Origin: Physella acuta
Taxonomy: Eukaryota; Mollusca; Gastropoda; Physidae
Length of the DNA stretch: 64,000 bases
Reading direction: 5' to 3'
Assembly (NCBI RefSeq): GCF_028476545.1
Contig: NW_026731872.1
Span: 186,001-250,000 of the forward strand
Numbering within the stretch: position 1 is the stretch's first letter; each line of letters begins with the position of its first letter. The position numbers were made by a program, and so were the translations under genes. Positions 1 to 11,972 of the stretch are shown piece by piece. The notes under the pieces were generated by a model that saw nothing but the letters and a program-made list of their open reading frames with translations, searched no databases and had not been told where the DNA came from.

Positions 1-2138
1 GCTACACTAGTGATACTTGTGGGTGACAGTTTGAGAGCCCCTGCTACACTAGTGATACTTGTGGGTGACAGTTTGAGAGCCCCTTCTACACTAGTGATAC
101 TTGTGGGTGACAGTTTGAGAGCCCCTGCTACACTAGTGATACTTGTGGGTGACAGTTTGAGAGCCCCTGCTACACTAGTGATACTTGTGGGTGACAGTTT
201 GAGAGCCCCTGCTACACTAGTGATACTTGTTGACAGTTTGAGAGCCCCTGCTACACTAGTGATACTTGTGGGTGACAGTTTGAGAGCCCCTGCTACACTA
301 GTGATACTTGTTGACAGTTTGAGAGCCCCTGCTACACTAGTGATACTTGTGGGTGACAGTTTGAGAGCCCCTGCTCCACTAGTGATACTTGTTGACAGTT
401 TGAGAGCCCCTGCTACACTAGTGATACTTGTGGGTGACAGTTTGAGAGCCGCTGCTACACTAGTGATACTTGGTGACAGTTTGAGAGCCGCTGCTACACT
501 AGTGATACTTGGTGACAGTTTGAGAGCCCCTGCTACACTAGTGATACTTGGTGACCGTTTGAGAGCCCCTGCTACACTAGTGATACTTGGTGACAGTTTG
601 AGAGCCCCTGCTACACTAGTGATACTTGTGGGTGACAGTTTGAGAGCCCATGCTATACTAGTGATACTTGTGGGTGACAGTTTGAGAGCCCCTGCTATAC
701 TAGTGATACTTGTGGGTGACAGTTTGAGAGCCCCTGCTACACTAGTGATACTTGTGGGTGACAGTTTGAGAGCCCCAGCTACACTAGTGATACTTGTGGG
801 TGACAGTTTGAGAGCCCCTGCTACACTAGTGATACTTGTGGGTGCAGTTTGAGAGCCCCTGCTACACTAGTGATACTTGTGGGTGACAGTTTGAGAGCCC
901 CTGCTACACTAGTGATACTTGGTGACAGTTTGAGAGCCCCTGCTACACTAGTGATACTTGTGGGTGACAGTTTGAGAGCCCCTGCTACACTAGTGATACT
1001 TGTGGGTGACAGTTTGAGAGCCCCTGCTACACTAGTGATACTTGTGGGTGCAGTTTGAGAGCCCCTGCTACACTAGTGATACTTGTGGGTGACAGTTTGA
1101 GAGCCCCTGCTACACTAGTGATACTTGTTGACAGTTTGAGAGCCCCTGCTACACTAGTGATACTTGTGGGTGACAGTTTGAGAGCCCCTGCTACACTAGT
1201 GATACTTGTGGGTGACAGTTTGAGAGCCCCTGCTATACTAGTGATACTTGGTGGCAGTTTGAGAGCCCCTGCTACACTAGAGATACTTGTGGGTGACAGT
1301 TTGAGAGCCCCTGCTACACTAGTGATACTTGGTGACAGTTTGAGAGCCCCTGCTACACTAGTGATACTTGTGGGTGACAGTTTGAGAGCCCCTGCTACAC
1401 TAGTGATACTTGTGGGTGACAGTTTGAGAGCCGCTGCTACACTAGTGATACTTGTGGGTGACAGTTTGAGAGCCCCTGCTACACTAGTGATACTTGGTGG
1501 CAGTTTGAGAGCCCCTGCTACACTAGTGATACTTGGTGACAGTTTGAGAGCCCCTGCTACACTAGTGATACTTGTGGGTGACAGTTTGAGAGCCCCTGCT
1601 ACACTAGTGATACTTGTGGGTGACAGTTTGAGAGCCCCAGCTACACTAGTGATACTTGGTGACAGTTTGAGAGCCCCTGCTACACTAGTGATACTTGTGG
1701 GTGACAGTTTGAGAGCCCCTGCTACACTAGTGATACTTGGTGACAGTTTGAGAGCCCCTGCTACACTAGTGATACTTGATGACAGTTTGAGAGCCCCTGC
1801 TACACTAGTGATACTTGGTGACAGTTTGAGAGCCCCTGCTACACTAGTGATACTTGTGGGTGACAGTTTGAGAGCCCCTGCTACACTAGTGATACTTGGT
1901 GACAGTTTGAGAGCCCCTGCTACACTAGTGATACTTGTGGGTGACAGTTGGAGACACCCTGCTCCACTAGTGATACTTGGTGACAGTTTGAGAGCCCCTG
2001 CTACACTAGTGATACTTGTGGGTGACAGTTTGAGAGTCACTGCTACACTAGTGATACTTGGTGACAGTTTGAGAGTCACTGCTATACTAGTGATACTTGG
2101 TGACAGTTCGAGAGCCCCTACTACACTAGTGATACTTG
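1..2138. repeat. Minisatellite, 42/39 bp unit, about 52 copies
   Basis: Unit begins GCTACACTAGTGATACTTG and continues with GGGTGACAGTTTGAGAGCC. Most copies are 42 bp; many are 39 bp because three bases beside the GGG are missing. Two copies carry a one-base loss near 842 and 1050. Because 42 and 39 are multiples of three, both strands stay open for long stretches, which mimics repetitive proteins. The array is cut by the left window edge. No splice motif is obvious in the unit. Confidence 0.97.
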
Positions 2139-3070
2139 TATGTCTGACGTCACTACCTAGCTTACAATCCCTGCAAGCTTAGTCGTTTGTTTAATCTGCT
2201 ATAACAGAAACAGATGCACTCTACCTCACCTATCCTACGGAAGGTCAGGATACTTCACATTTAATATTGTCCTCAGTCCGCCATTTCTCACCACATATGA
2301 CGTCTTCTCTCCACAGAGTTAGGTTTTTATTTTAGCTCTAACGTCCAAACATGACCTCACACTGCCCATCCCATCCTTTGGAATGACGCAACTCTTTTTC
2401 TTACCTGTTTAGAGAAACCGAAAACATTTTAAGTCGATTTCTTACTCACACTGATTTGTTACCCCTCACCACTCCCCCTCCCTCCGAGACTCAAAGTAAA
2501 CAAAACTGGTCCAACTTAAGGATTCCTATAAAAATACCCGGATATTCAAATTTAAGAAAAAATCAAGAGCCAAACCAAGCATAAGCGCTAGGTGGTCAAT
2601 GGGAGTTAACTCTAGCAAATACTTCTAGCGATTTTCTCCCTTGCCTAAACCATGGCAGATTAAATTCTATAAAACATGAATTACTTCCCTTAGACCACCG
2701 AGGAAACTTTTATATTATGAAGTCCAGAATGTGTGTGCTAATTTAGTCCAATGGGTTGTGTGTGTGTGCTAATTAAGTCCAATGGGTTGTGTGTGTGTAG
2801 CTTGCATACTCAACATTTACATAATTTTTTTTTCGAAAAAGTCTGTTATTTCATTTTTTTTTAAATAAATAACAAAAGAAACATGGCCATTGACGTAAAA
2901 TACATGTTGAATGCAGGTCAATAGTTTTGTGTTCAACATTTAAATATTTTGATGTAAAGTTTCCCGTCGTCCACCTGAACTCAATCCTCATATCCCCCCC
3001 CCCCCCCCCACCCATTATACACACAATTTACAAGCTCCATAAGGGATTGGGGGAAAAAAACATTTTTGTT
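2139..3070. other. Spacer without recognised gene
   Basis: AT-rich sequence between two arrays. It holds a 33 bp direct duplication of a GTGTGCTAATT...GGGTTGTGTGT segment at about 2731-2800 and a C homopolymer at about 2995-3010. No coding signal was seen. Confidence 0.6.
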
Positions 3071-3074
3071 TCTG

Positions 3075-4522
3075 TGAGGATACTAGCACAACCTGCTGGG
3101 TATGAGGATACTAGCACAACCTGCTGGGTATGAGGATACTAGCACAACCGGTATGAGGATACTAGCACAACCTGCTGTGCATGAGGATACTAGCACAACC
3201 TGCTGTGTCTGAGGATACTAGCATAACCTGCTGTGTCTGAGGATACTAGCATAACCTGCTGTGCATGAGGATACTAGCACAACCTGCTGTGTCTGAGGAT
3301 ACTAGCATAACCTGCTGTGTATGAGGATACTAGCACAACCTGCTGTGCATGAGGATACTAGCACAACCTGCTGTGTCTGAGGATACTAGCATAACCTGCT
3401 GTGTCTGAGGATACTAGCATAACCTGCTGTGTATGAGGATACTAGCACAACCTGCTGTGTATGAGCATACTAGCACAACCTGCTGTGTATGAGGATACTA
3501 TTACAACCTGCTGTGTATGAGGATACTAGCACAACCTGCTGGGTATGAGGATACTAGCACAACCTGCTGGGTATGAGGATACTAGCACAACCGGTATGAG
3601 GATACTAGCACAACCTGCTGTGCATGAGGATACTAGCACAACCGGTATGAGGATACTAGCACAACCTGCTGTGCATGAGGATACTAGCACAACCTGCTGG
3701 GTATGAGGATACTAGCACAACCTGCTGTGTATGAGGATACTAGCACAACCTGCTGGGTATGAGGATACTAGCACAACCTGCTGTGTATGAGGATACTAGC
3801 ACAACCTGCTGTGTATGAGGACACTAGCACAACCTGCTGGGTATGAGGATACTAGCACAACCTGCTCTGTATGAGGATACTAGCACAACCTGCTGTGTCT
3901 GAGGATACTAGCACAACCTGCTGTGTATGAGGATACTAACACAACCTGCTGTGTCTGAGGATACTAGCACAACCTGCTGTGTATGAGGATACTAACACAA
4001 CCTGCTGTGTCTGAGGATACTAGCACAACCTGCTGTGTATGAGGATACTAACACAACCTGCTGTGTCTGAGGATACTAGCACAACCTGCTCTGTATGAGG
4101 ATACTAACACAACCTGCTGTGTATGAGGACACTAGCACAACCTGCTGTGTCTGAGGATACTAACACAACCTGCTGTGTCTGAGGATACTAGCACAACCTG
4201 CTGTGTATGAGGATACTAGCACAACCTGCTGTGTATGATGATACTAGCACAACCTGCTGTGTCTGAGGATACTAGCACAACCGGTATGAGGATACTAGCA
4301 CAACCTGCTGTGTATGAGGATACTAGCACAACCTGCTGTGTCTGAGGATACTAACACAACCTGCTGTGTATGAGGATACTAGCACAACCTGCTGTGTATG
4401 ATGATACTAGCACAACCTGCTGTGTCTGAGGATACTAGCACAACCGGTATGAGGATACTAGCACAACCTGCTGTGTCTGAGGATACTAGCACAACCTGCT
4501 GTGTATGAGGATACTAACACAA
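3075..4522. repeat. Minisatellite, 28 bp unit with 23 bp short form
   Basis: Unit TGAGGATACTAGCACAACCT followed by GCTGTGTA. Frequent variants are TCTG/TATG at the joint, GCACAA/ACACAA, and a short 23 bp form lacking CTGCT. About 52 copies. It lies downstream (3') of the minus-strand GTPase gene, just beyond its candidate poly(A) signal. Confidence 0.97.
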
Positions 4523-4594
4523 CAAGTTAGAGAACAATTTCACGCAGGACAACAAAACTAGCAACACTAAGAGATAAAGGGCGTCACCCAACGT

Positions 4595-4600
4595 TTTATT
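4595..4600 (-). other. Candidate poly(A) signal of the GTPase gene
   Basis: AATAAA on the minus strand, about 410 bases after the stop codon of the Rho-like gene and before the 28 bp array. Assigned by position and motif only. Confidence 0.45.
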
Positions 4601-4704
4601 TGTTTATGTCAATAACAAAATGTACAAATAAAATACTGAAGATGCGACCAAAGGTCTTCATTAGAGAAATAGATAATAGCTCCAGCTTACATCAATAAGT
4701 TAAC

Positions 4705-4955
4705 AGCCAACACATTACATGTCACATCTAAACAATAAAACATGTCATTTGTACAGCCGACATTTCATGTCACATTTAAGCAGTAAAACATGTCATTTGT
4801 ACAGCCTACACATTACATGTCACATCTAAACAATAAAACATATCATTTGTACAGCCGACATTACATATCACATCTAAACAGTAAAACATGTCATTTGTAC
4901 AGCCTACACATTACATGTCACATCTAAACAATAAAACATATCATTTGTAAGACAG
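4705..4955. repeat. Tandem repeat in the GTPase 3' UTR, about 49 bp x 5
   Basis: Five copies of a 48-50 bp unit containing CATTACATGTCACATCTAAA and TCATTTGTACAGCC. It lies between the stop codon and the candidate poly(A) signal, so it is probably transcribed as 3' UTR. A G homopolymer of about 14 follows near 4958. Confidence 0.85.
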
Positions 4956-5010
4956 AGGGGGGGGGGGGGGGTGTCGAGGACAATTTATAGGACCAGGACA
5001 AGACACAGGA

Positions 5011-5291
5011 CTAAGACACGACACAGCTACTCCGCTTCATGTTCTCCGGAAGTGAGGTCTGCAGCGCCGCCTGAGCCGCCTTCTCAAGGATCCGCTTGAT
5101 GGCGCCACCGTTGCTTTTGGCCGAACACTCGAGGTAGAACGAGGTCCCCATCTCTGTGGCCGCCTTCAGCCCGTCCCCGTAGCTGATGAACTTTGTCACG
5201 TCACTTCCCTCCGCCATGGCTTTAGACCGCAAGTCTGTCTTCAGCCCCACGATGACGAAAGGTGTGTCTGCCGGACTGTACTTCCGGATTT
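5011..5291 (-). CDS. GTPase coding exon 4 (G4, G5, CAAX)
   Basis: Starts after TGTCCAG at 5291 and stops with TAG at 5013-5011. It encodes VGLKTDLR, YLECSAK and the terminal CVVS. The Rho insert region is short. Confidence 0.92.
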
Positions 5292-7979
5292 CTGGACAGA
5301 CATTTTAAAAAGTGACGTTTTACAGCTAACAGTTACAGCAAGATCAAGGCATGTTCATGTGACTTTATTTGTTATAAAGGCAATGGCCGTTTCGTGTACT
5401 TGTGCCACTGATGAAACGGTTTCAAACAACTGTGTAGTTACCTGGTAACCACTGGTAACGGATTCTTTCGAACGTTTCCGGTCTGGCCACGTCAAAACAT
5501 AAGACAAACACATCCGCAGAACAGCAGACTTTTTCTCGAAGTTTCTCGTACTCATCCTGGCCAAAACAAGACAAATTCTTCATCAGGCCAAGACAAGACA
5601 AATTCTTCATCAGGCCAAAACAAGACAAATTCAACATCAGGCCAAAACAAGAAAAATTCTTCATCAGGCCAAGACAAGACAAATTCTTCATCAGGCCAAA
5701 ACAAGACAATTCTTCATCAGGCCAAAACAAGACAAATTCTTCAGGTCAAAACAAGACAAATTCTTCAGGTCAAAACAAGACAAATTCTTCAGGTCAAAAC
5801 AAGACAAATTCTTTCAGGTCAAAACAAGACAAATTCTTCATCAGGTCAAAACAAGACAAATTCTTCAGCTCAAAACAAGACAAATTCTTTATCAGGTCAA
5901 AACAAGACAAATTCTTCAGGTCAAAACAAGACAAATTCTTTATCAGGTCAAAACAAGACAAATTCTTCATCAGGTCAAAACAAGACAAATTCTTCAGCTC
6001 AAAACAAGACAAATTCTTCATCAGGCCAAAACAAGACAAATTCTTCATCAGGTCAAAACAAGACAAATTCTTCTTCAGGTCAAAACAAGACAAATTCTTC
6101 AGGTCAAAACAAGACAAATTCTTCATCAGGCCAAAACAAGACAAATTCTTCATAGGTCAAAACAAGACAAATTCTTCGTCATGTCAAAAGAAGACAAATT
6201 CTTCGTCATGTCAAAAGAAGACAAATTCTTCAGGTCAAAACAAGACAAATTCTTCATCAGGCCAAAACAAGACAAATTCTTCATCAGGTCAAAACAAGAC
6301 AAATGCTTCATCAGGTCAAAACAAGACAAATTCTTCATGTCAAATCAAGACAAATTCTTCATCAGGTCAAAACAAAACAACTTAAGGTCAAACCGAGACA
6401 AAGTTGGCAGATATAAATTCAACCTGAAGTCGTAAATTAAAAAAACGTCTCACCTGGCCATACGTGTCTACTAAGGTCATCTTGACCTCGACATTCTCCT
6501 GTACAAAGGTCACAGGTTGACTAGTCACATGATCGAACTCTAACAAATTAGATAATGATAAACAAAGTCAATTTGGGGGAAGGGGTATGTGTGTACACAT
6601 AGCTTGCACGCAGTAAATGTGCAAAAATATATTGGGGGAGCTAAATCAGTTTGTGTCAGGGGTCAAACTACTCGGGTCAGAGGTCAAACTACTCGAGTCA
6701 GAGCTCAGTCTATTTTGAGATCCAACACACGAACACATAAATAACACACACACACACAGAAACTGAACGTCAGGTCGTGTTGAGCCATCAATCACAGTGA
6801 CGTCATCAATCATGCTGACGTCATCAATCACCACACCTGACGGTCGGTCGCGTGTGTAGCGACCACGTGACGTGTCAGAAGCTGTCAACAACCACAAGCT
6901 GGTGTTTGTGTTTTGTCCCCCCCCCCCAGACATTGTGGTCTCCCCGTGGTACCGCCTCTGGGGTGTCGGGGTGGCAGCGGGTTGTCACGTGATGGGTTCA
7001 CACACAGGAGTGAGGCTTGTGGAGTGTCGTGATTTACGTGAAATGTTGACACCCCACGCCGACACTCGCATGACCCGACCCTACCACGTGACACCGCCAG
7101 ACAGTGAGTACCCCCCCCCCCCCCCTGGTCACCAACTCGAGTGCTACACACGACACACTTCAAGTGCTACACACGACACACTTCAAGTGCTACACACTTT
7201 GACACGGTCACATGTCAAGCTGACACACGTGTGACTCACTAATTAGGGAAAATATTGTTAATTGCACTAATGAGTCTCTGGCCAGGATACACGCACTAAA
7301 TAAACACTGCCGTCTGTGTGAGGGAGGATACAGGGACTAGGGTAGAGTACTCGCCTAGACCAGAGGTGTACAGAGTTTCTTTCAGGCATTTCTCGTACGG
7401 GGGGGGGGGTATACAGGGACTAGGGTAGAGTACCCGCCTAGACCAGAGGTGTACAGAGTTTCTTTCAGGCATTTCTCGTACGGGGGGGGGGTATACAGGG
7501 ACTAGGGTAGAGTACTCGCCTAGACCAGAGGTGTACAGAGTTTCTTTCAGGCATTTCTCGTACGGGGGGGGGGGGGGTATACAGGGACTAGGGTAGAGTA
7601 CTCGCCTAGACCAGAGGTGTACAGAGTTTCTTTCAGGCATTTCTCGTACGGGGGGGGGGTGGGGGCGACCGGAGAAAGAAGTCTTAGAGACTGTTTACAG
7701 ACACGCATGAAAGAACATTCTAGACAAACATTTGGGTACTTACAGACACGCATGCTGGGACATGTGAGACCAGCTCATGGTCCGGCAGTACTCACCTGCG
7801 TGTCCGTCCATCGGACCAGGTGGACACTCCAGGGGAAAGCGGCCAATCAGATGGGTCAGCAGCATCGAGCTCTTGCCTACGTCACCGTCGCCCATGACGA
7901 CACATTTGACGCTGTGGGTCAGCATGGGTTGAGTTTTGCTGGACTTGCGTCTGCTGGACGACTTCCTTAGTTCGGCCAT
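5011..7979 (-). CDS. Atypical Rho-family small GTPase, 4 coding exons, 221 aa
   Basis: Coding exons are 7979-7796, 6539-6454, 5556-5442 and 5291-5011. All junctions are AG/GT, the phases agree and the sum is 666 bases. In order: a basic serine-rich N-terminal extension (1-20), P-loop GDGDVGKS (30-37), switch II DTYGQ (86-90) where most relatives have DTAGQ, VGLKTDLR in place of the TKxD guanine motif, YLECSA (SAK-type G5 motif), and a C-terminal basic stretch ending CVVS, a prenylation CAAX box. Similarity along the length is to Rac/Rho/Cdc42 (FDH near switch I, GDGVGKS, LECSA), so it should be a membrane-attached switch for cytoskeletal or related signalling. The switch I region is unusual: the FP...FD interval is about six residues longer than in Rac and no threonine aligns with Thr35. 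It may therefore not cycle normally, or an exon choice may be missed. Introns carry their own minisatellites. Confidence 0.87.
5442..5556 (-). CDS. GTPase coding exon 3
   Basis: Preceded by TTTTGGCCAG and followed by GTAACT. It encodes DEYEKLREKVCCSADVFVLC and the following FDVARPETFERIRYQWLP, matching the beta-4/alpha-3 part of Rho proteins. Confidence 0.9.
5557..6395. repeat. Minisatellite in GTPase intron 2, 20/26 bp
   Basis: About 34 copies of CAAAACAAGACAAATTCTTC with or without ATCAGG. On the gene strand it reads TTGTCTTGTTTTGGCCTGAT and runs directly into the exon 3 acceptor TTGTTTTGGCCAG-GATGAG. The unit therefore looks like a copy of the 3' splice junction. Confidence 0.95.
6454..6539 (-). 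CDS. GTPase coding exon 2 (switch II)
   Basis: Follows TTGTTAG and ends GGCCAG before GTGAGA. It encodes residues 62-90, including FDHVTSQPVTF and the DTYGQ motif. The 86-base length keeps the frame between exons 1 and 3. Confidence 0.85.
6798..6823. repeat. Two TGACGTCATCAATCA direct copies in GTPase intron 1
   Basis: Two palindromic CRE-type TGACGTCA sites, at 6798 and 6816, each followed by TCAATCA, 18 bases apart. They could bind CREB/ATF proteins, or may be only a short tandem duplication. Confidence 0.45.
7325..7655. repeat. Tandem repeat in GTPase intron 1, about 83 bp x 4
   Basis: Four near-identical copies starting ATACAGGGACTAGGGTAGAG (7328, 7411, 7493, 7579). Each ends in a G homopolymer of differing length, which explains periods of 82, 83 and 86 bp. 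Confidence 0.95.
7796..7979 (-). CDS. GTPase coding exon 1 (P-loop)
   Basis: ATG at 7979-7977, residues 1-61, ending GCA-G before GTGAGT. It holds the basic leader and P-loop GDGDVGKS. The ATG is the first in frame and gives the normal distance to the P-loop plus about 20 extra residues. Confidence 0.88.
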
Positions 7980-7999
7980 TGGTCAGTCCAGGTGGCCAG

Positions 8000-9480
8000 T
8001 CCTGCGAACGTGTTCTCCCTTGTAATGAGCTTCAATCTGCAGTTGACCTACTGTTTACAATAACCTACTGTTTGTAAGGACCTACTGTTTATAAAGACCT
8101 ATTGTTTACAAAAAGACCTCTATAAGTGATGACCTTGAAGACGTGAGTCTATAGATGCCGCAGGGTAAGACGTGATCACGTGAGCCAACAAACCTTGCTA
8201 ACCTTACAGTCGTGGGTTCCAGGCCCACTGAGAACATAGCAGCAACCGAGCCACCTGTTGAGAGAAATAAAACAACAGTGGTACCGACACACCTGCACTA
8301 GTACCTGGACATTACAGTCGGCAGGTACCGACACACCTGCACTAGTACCTGGACATTACAGTCGGCAGGTCTGTTAACTAACCTCTGTGGTATCGAGACC
8401 GTATCCACCAGCGATACTGTGAGAAAACTCGACACGATACAAGCATCGAATAATTGCTTACAACTGGCTGTACATGTCGTGTGTACAAGGAAGTGAACAC
8501 ACGAACTTGTACCTTAAACCCTAAGTAAGGGTTAAGTTCGGGATCAAAGTATCGTTATCGGCGATACCGGGTATTGTGCAAGTCCTACTGACGAGTATCA
8601 AACAACATACGACACTGGGAATACAACCATAACCAGCTAGTGAATTCATCTCAACGTGTGCACTCACTGAAATCATATCCCTTGTCTGATAATCGAAAAC
8701 TATATTTTAAACTGAACTAACCCTACACAGCATCTCGTTTGAGAACTTTTTGTTAAAGCTTATATTGAGGTTTATTACAATCGAAATTAAGAAAATAGAA
8801 TGCTACTTGGCTCTACGATACAGAAAAAAAACTATTAATGGGGGTGTCATTTTTTGCTAACTTGAATAAAGATATTGGGGGGGGGGGGCGCAAAATTGTT
8901 AGTTCACCCCGGGCGCCGAAATGAGTTGGTACGCCACTGTCGATGTGACACCTTTGTTTCCGCTTTTTTGCCGTCCCAGTCCCTTTCTAAGATACGCCGT
9001 TACCCCCCCCCCCCTTCCCACACACACCTACCTACATATACTGATAATATAATCTCAGTCACACACACACTCCCCAATAAAACTAGAAAAAAGTTCATTG
9101 AAATGAAAATGTTTTCCATTATTTTATTTTTGCGTTAAAAATACCAAATAAATGTGTACCCACCCTTCCCTTGGCACAAAAATCCCCCCCCCCCCCTTGC
9201 TCTGTGACACCTCCCCCCCACCACACCCCCCCCCCCTCATTCCCCTTAATCCCCACCCATGCTTGCTACACACAGTTTTGTCAGAGTGGTCCCTCTTTTT
9301 AATCTTTTACTTTTGAATCGCTAGTTTATAGATTCCTCTAGTCTAAGTGAAAATAAAATGATTACACGTTTACATTGTTAAAATATGTTGACTCTAAAAA
9401 TGGCTAGATCTAGAGATACTTACAGTCGACTGAATCACAGCCTGCACTAAATGTTTAAAGGAAGATCACCAATCGGGGAG
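8000..9480. other. Upstream flank of the GTPase gene, no gene seen
   Basis: Contains four imperfect ACCTACTGTTTAC copies (8041-8115) and a perfect 44 bp tandem duplication (8281-8368, GTACCGACACACCTGCACTA...). Long C or G homopolymers lie near 8879, 9005, 9183 and 9225. A 5' untranslated exon could lie here but none could be fixed. Confidence 0.5.
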
Positions 9481-9830
9481 CCAATCAACACATCCTAGCA
9501 CTTCAGCTGAAATCACTACACACCGTCGCCGGTGACGTCACGACACACTAAACATCAACAGCTCACTACCAACAAGACCCAGTCAAACTACCAAACATTG
9601 CGGCGGGCGGAAGTTGACGTCATCGCGCGACGTCAGCACACGTCGTGACAATCCAGTGTAGCCAAGAGATCTACAAGCGCGCGCGCAAAGCTCTGTACTC
9701 TCGACAACCTTGAGGCTGACACCGACACGGGGCGACACCACAAATAGGGCGGGCGTAAGCATTTGTTTCGAGAGTAAACGCCTGTGCACACAAGTGGTCA
9801 ACACACAGGCCGTGCCGCCGGCAGCCTTGA
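9480..9830 (-). promoter_or_regulatory. CpG-rich candidate promoter with two CRE palindromes
   Basis: GC- and CpG-rich relative to its AT-rich flanks, with perfect TGACGTCA at 9533-9540 and 9615-9622 and a GCGACGTCAG variant just after. It is placed about 1.5 kb upstream of the GTPase start codon, so it may drive that gene. No TATA or transcript evidence was seen. Confidence 0.3.
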
Positions 9831-10430
9831 GTTAATTAGGAGAGATAACTCTACCAACAACAGTATGCAAACAACGGTCTAGTAGCAGCATACGACAGGT
9901 GCTATAATAATGTCATATTGAATTGCGCCCAGATTCAGCTATTGGATTTTTATTCAAGATTCTTTTTCTAGTCGACAAATTGAGAAATCATTACTACATT
10001 ACATTTCTTTTAGCAATCATTAGTTAAAATGTATGCAGATCTGTAAGGTGATTTTATGATGGAGCTTTTTATCCAAGTGATTTTGCATAGAAACTATATC
10101 CTTGAAATATGGTACGGACATGTCTTAATTAAGATGCTAATTAAATGTGACATAATTAATGGCGGCCTTGATAACAAAATAGAAGACGGGGTTAAGATAA
10201 TATTAGGATTCTCACCCCCCCCCCCCCCAAACCTCCCCTTATTAACTACATGCTTGAGTATAGTTCAGCACAGTTACGCCCCTTTATTCAGCGTCCAGGA
10301 ACTATAGATTAGCATGTAGGACGTTACTTGTGCTGGATAATTCGATGACGACATTGTGAGGTTAGGGTAACTTAAGCGTGGATCAAATTATGTTTGATAA
10401 TCATACAATTAATTTTAATTCGGGTCATTG

Positions 10431-11755
10431 ATACCAGTCTACCTGTTATAGACCTACCTACCCAGTCTACATGTTATAGACCTACCCAGTCTACCTGTTA
10501 TAGACCTACCTACCTAGTCTACCTGTTATAGACCTACCCAGTCTACCTGTTATAGACCTACCTACTACAGTCTACCTGTTATAGACCTACTTACTACAGT
10601 CTACCTGTTATAGATCTACCTAGTCTACCTGTTATAGACCTACCTACCTAGTCTACCTGTTATAGACCTACTTACTACAGTCTACCTGTTATAGACCTAC
10701 CCAGTCTACCTGTTATAGACCTACCTACCTAGTCTACCTGTTATAGACCTACCCAGTCTACCTGTTATAGACCTACTTACTACAGTCTACCTGTTATAGA
10801 CCTACCCAGTCTACCTGTTATAGACCTACCCAGTCTACCTGTTATAGACCTACCTACCTAGTCTACCTGTTATAGACCTACTTACTACAGTCTACCTGTT
10901 ATAGACCTACCCAGTCTACCTGTTATAGACCTACCCAGTCTACCTGTTATAGACCTACCTACCTAGTCTACCTGTTATAGACCTACCTACCTAGTCTACC
11001 TGTTATAGACCTACCCAGTCTACCTGTTATAGACCTACCTACCTAGTCTACCTGTTATAGACCTACCTACCTAGTCTACCTGTTATGGACCTACTTACTA
11101 CAGTCTACCTGTTATAGATCTACCTAGTCTACCTGTTATAGACCTACCTACCTAGTCTACCTGTTATAGACCTACTTACTACAGTCTACCTGTTATAGAT
11201 CTACCTAGTCTACCTGTTATAGACCTACCCAGTCTACCTGTTATAGACCTACCCAATCTACATGTTATAGACCTACCCAGTCTACATGTTATAGACCTAC
11301 CTAGTCTACCTGTTATAGACCTACCCAGTCTACCTGTTATAGACCTACCTACCTAGTCTACCTGTTATAGACCTACCCAGTCTACATGTTATAGACCTAC
11401 CCAGTCTACCTGTTATAGACCTACCCAGTCTACCTGTTATAGACCTACCTACCTAGTCTACCTGTTATAGACCTACCTAGTCTACCTGTTATAGACCTAC
11501 TTACTACAGTCTACCTGTTATAGACCTACCCAGTCTACCTGTTATAGACCTACCTACCTAGTCTACCTGTTATAGACCTACTTACTACAGTCTACCTGTT
11601 ATAGATCTACCTAGTCTACCTGTTATAGACCTACCCAGTCTACCTGTTATAGACCTACCTAGTCTACATGTTATAGACCTAGTCTACCTGTTATAGACCC
11701 AGTCTACCTGTTATAGACCTACCCAGTCTACCTGTTATAGACCTACCTACTACAG
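10431..11755. repeat. Minisatellite, 23-29 bp unit, about 53 copies
   Basis: Unit AGTCTACCTGTTATAGACCTAC plus a variable CCC, CTACCT or TTACTAC joint. Each unit contains a small inverted repeat, GTCTA-N7-TAGAC. On the minus strand the units read ACAGGTAGAC, which only weakly resembles a splice donor. Confidence 0.97.
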
Positions 11756-11972
11756 TTACACGGTCATGTCTGTAAATTGTTTTTTCTGTTCTTTTAAAGC
11801 GTATAAAAAGATCTAAGAGAGTTAAGTCGTGACAAACAATACGGTGTTGCCTCCCCTTTAATCTCCCTCTAACTATCGTCTTCTAGGGTAGGTTATTGTG
11901 TACCATTATTAATATAATTAGTCGAAGGCTCTGTCACCCAACCATATGGGGTGATGTATGGTCTACAGCAAC

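Noticed and set aside
10-2182. Long repetitive open readings on both strands of the first array
   Set aside because: Explained by a repeat period divisible by three. No start context, introns or family similarity, and both strands are equally open.
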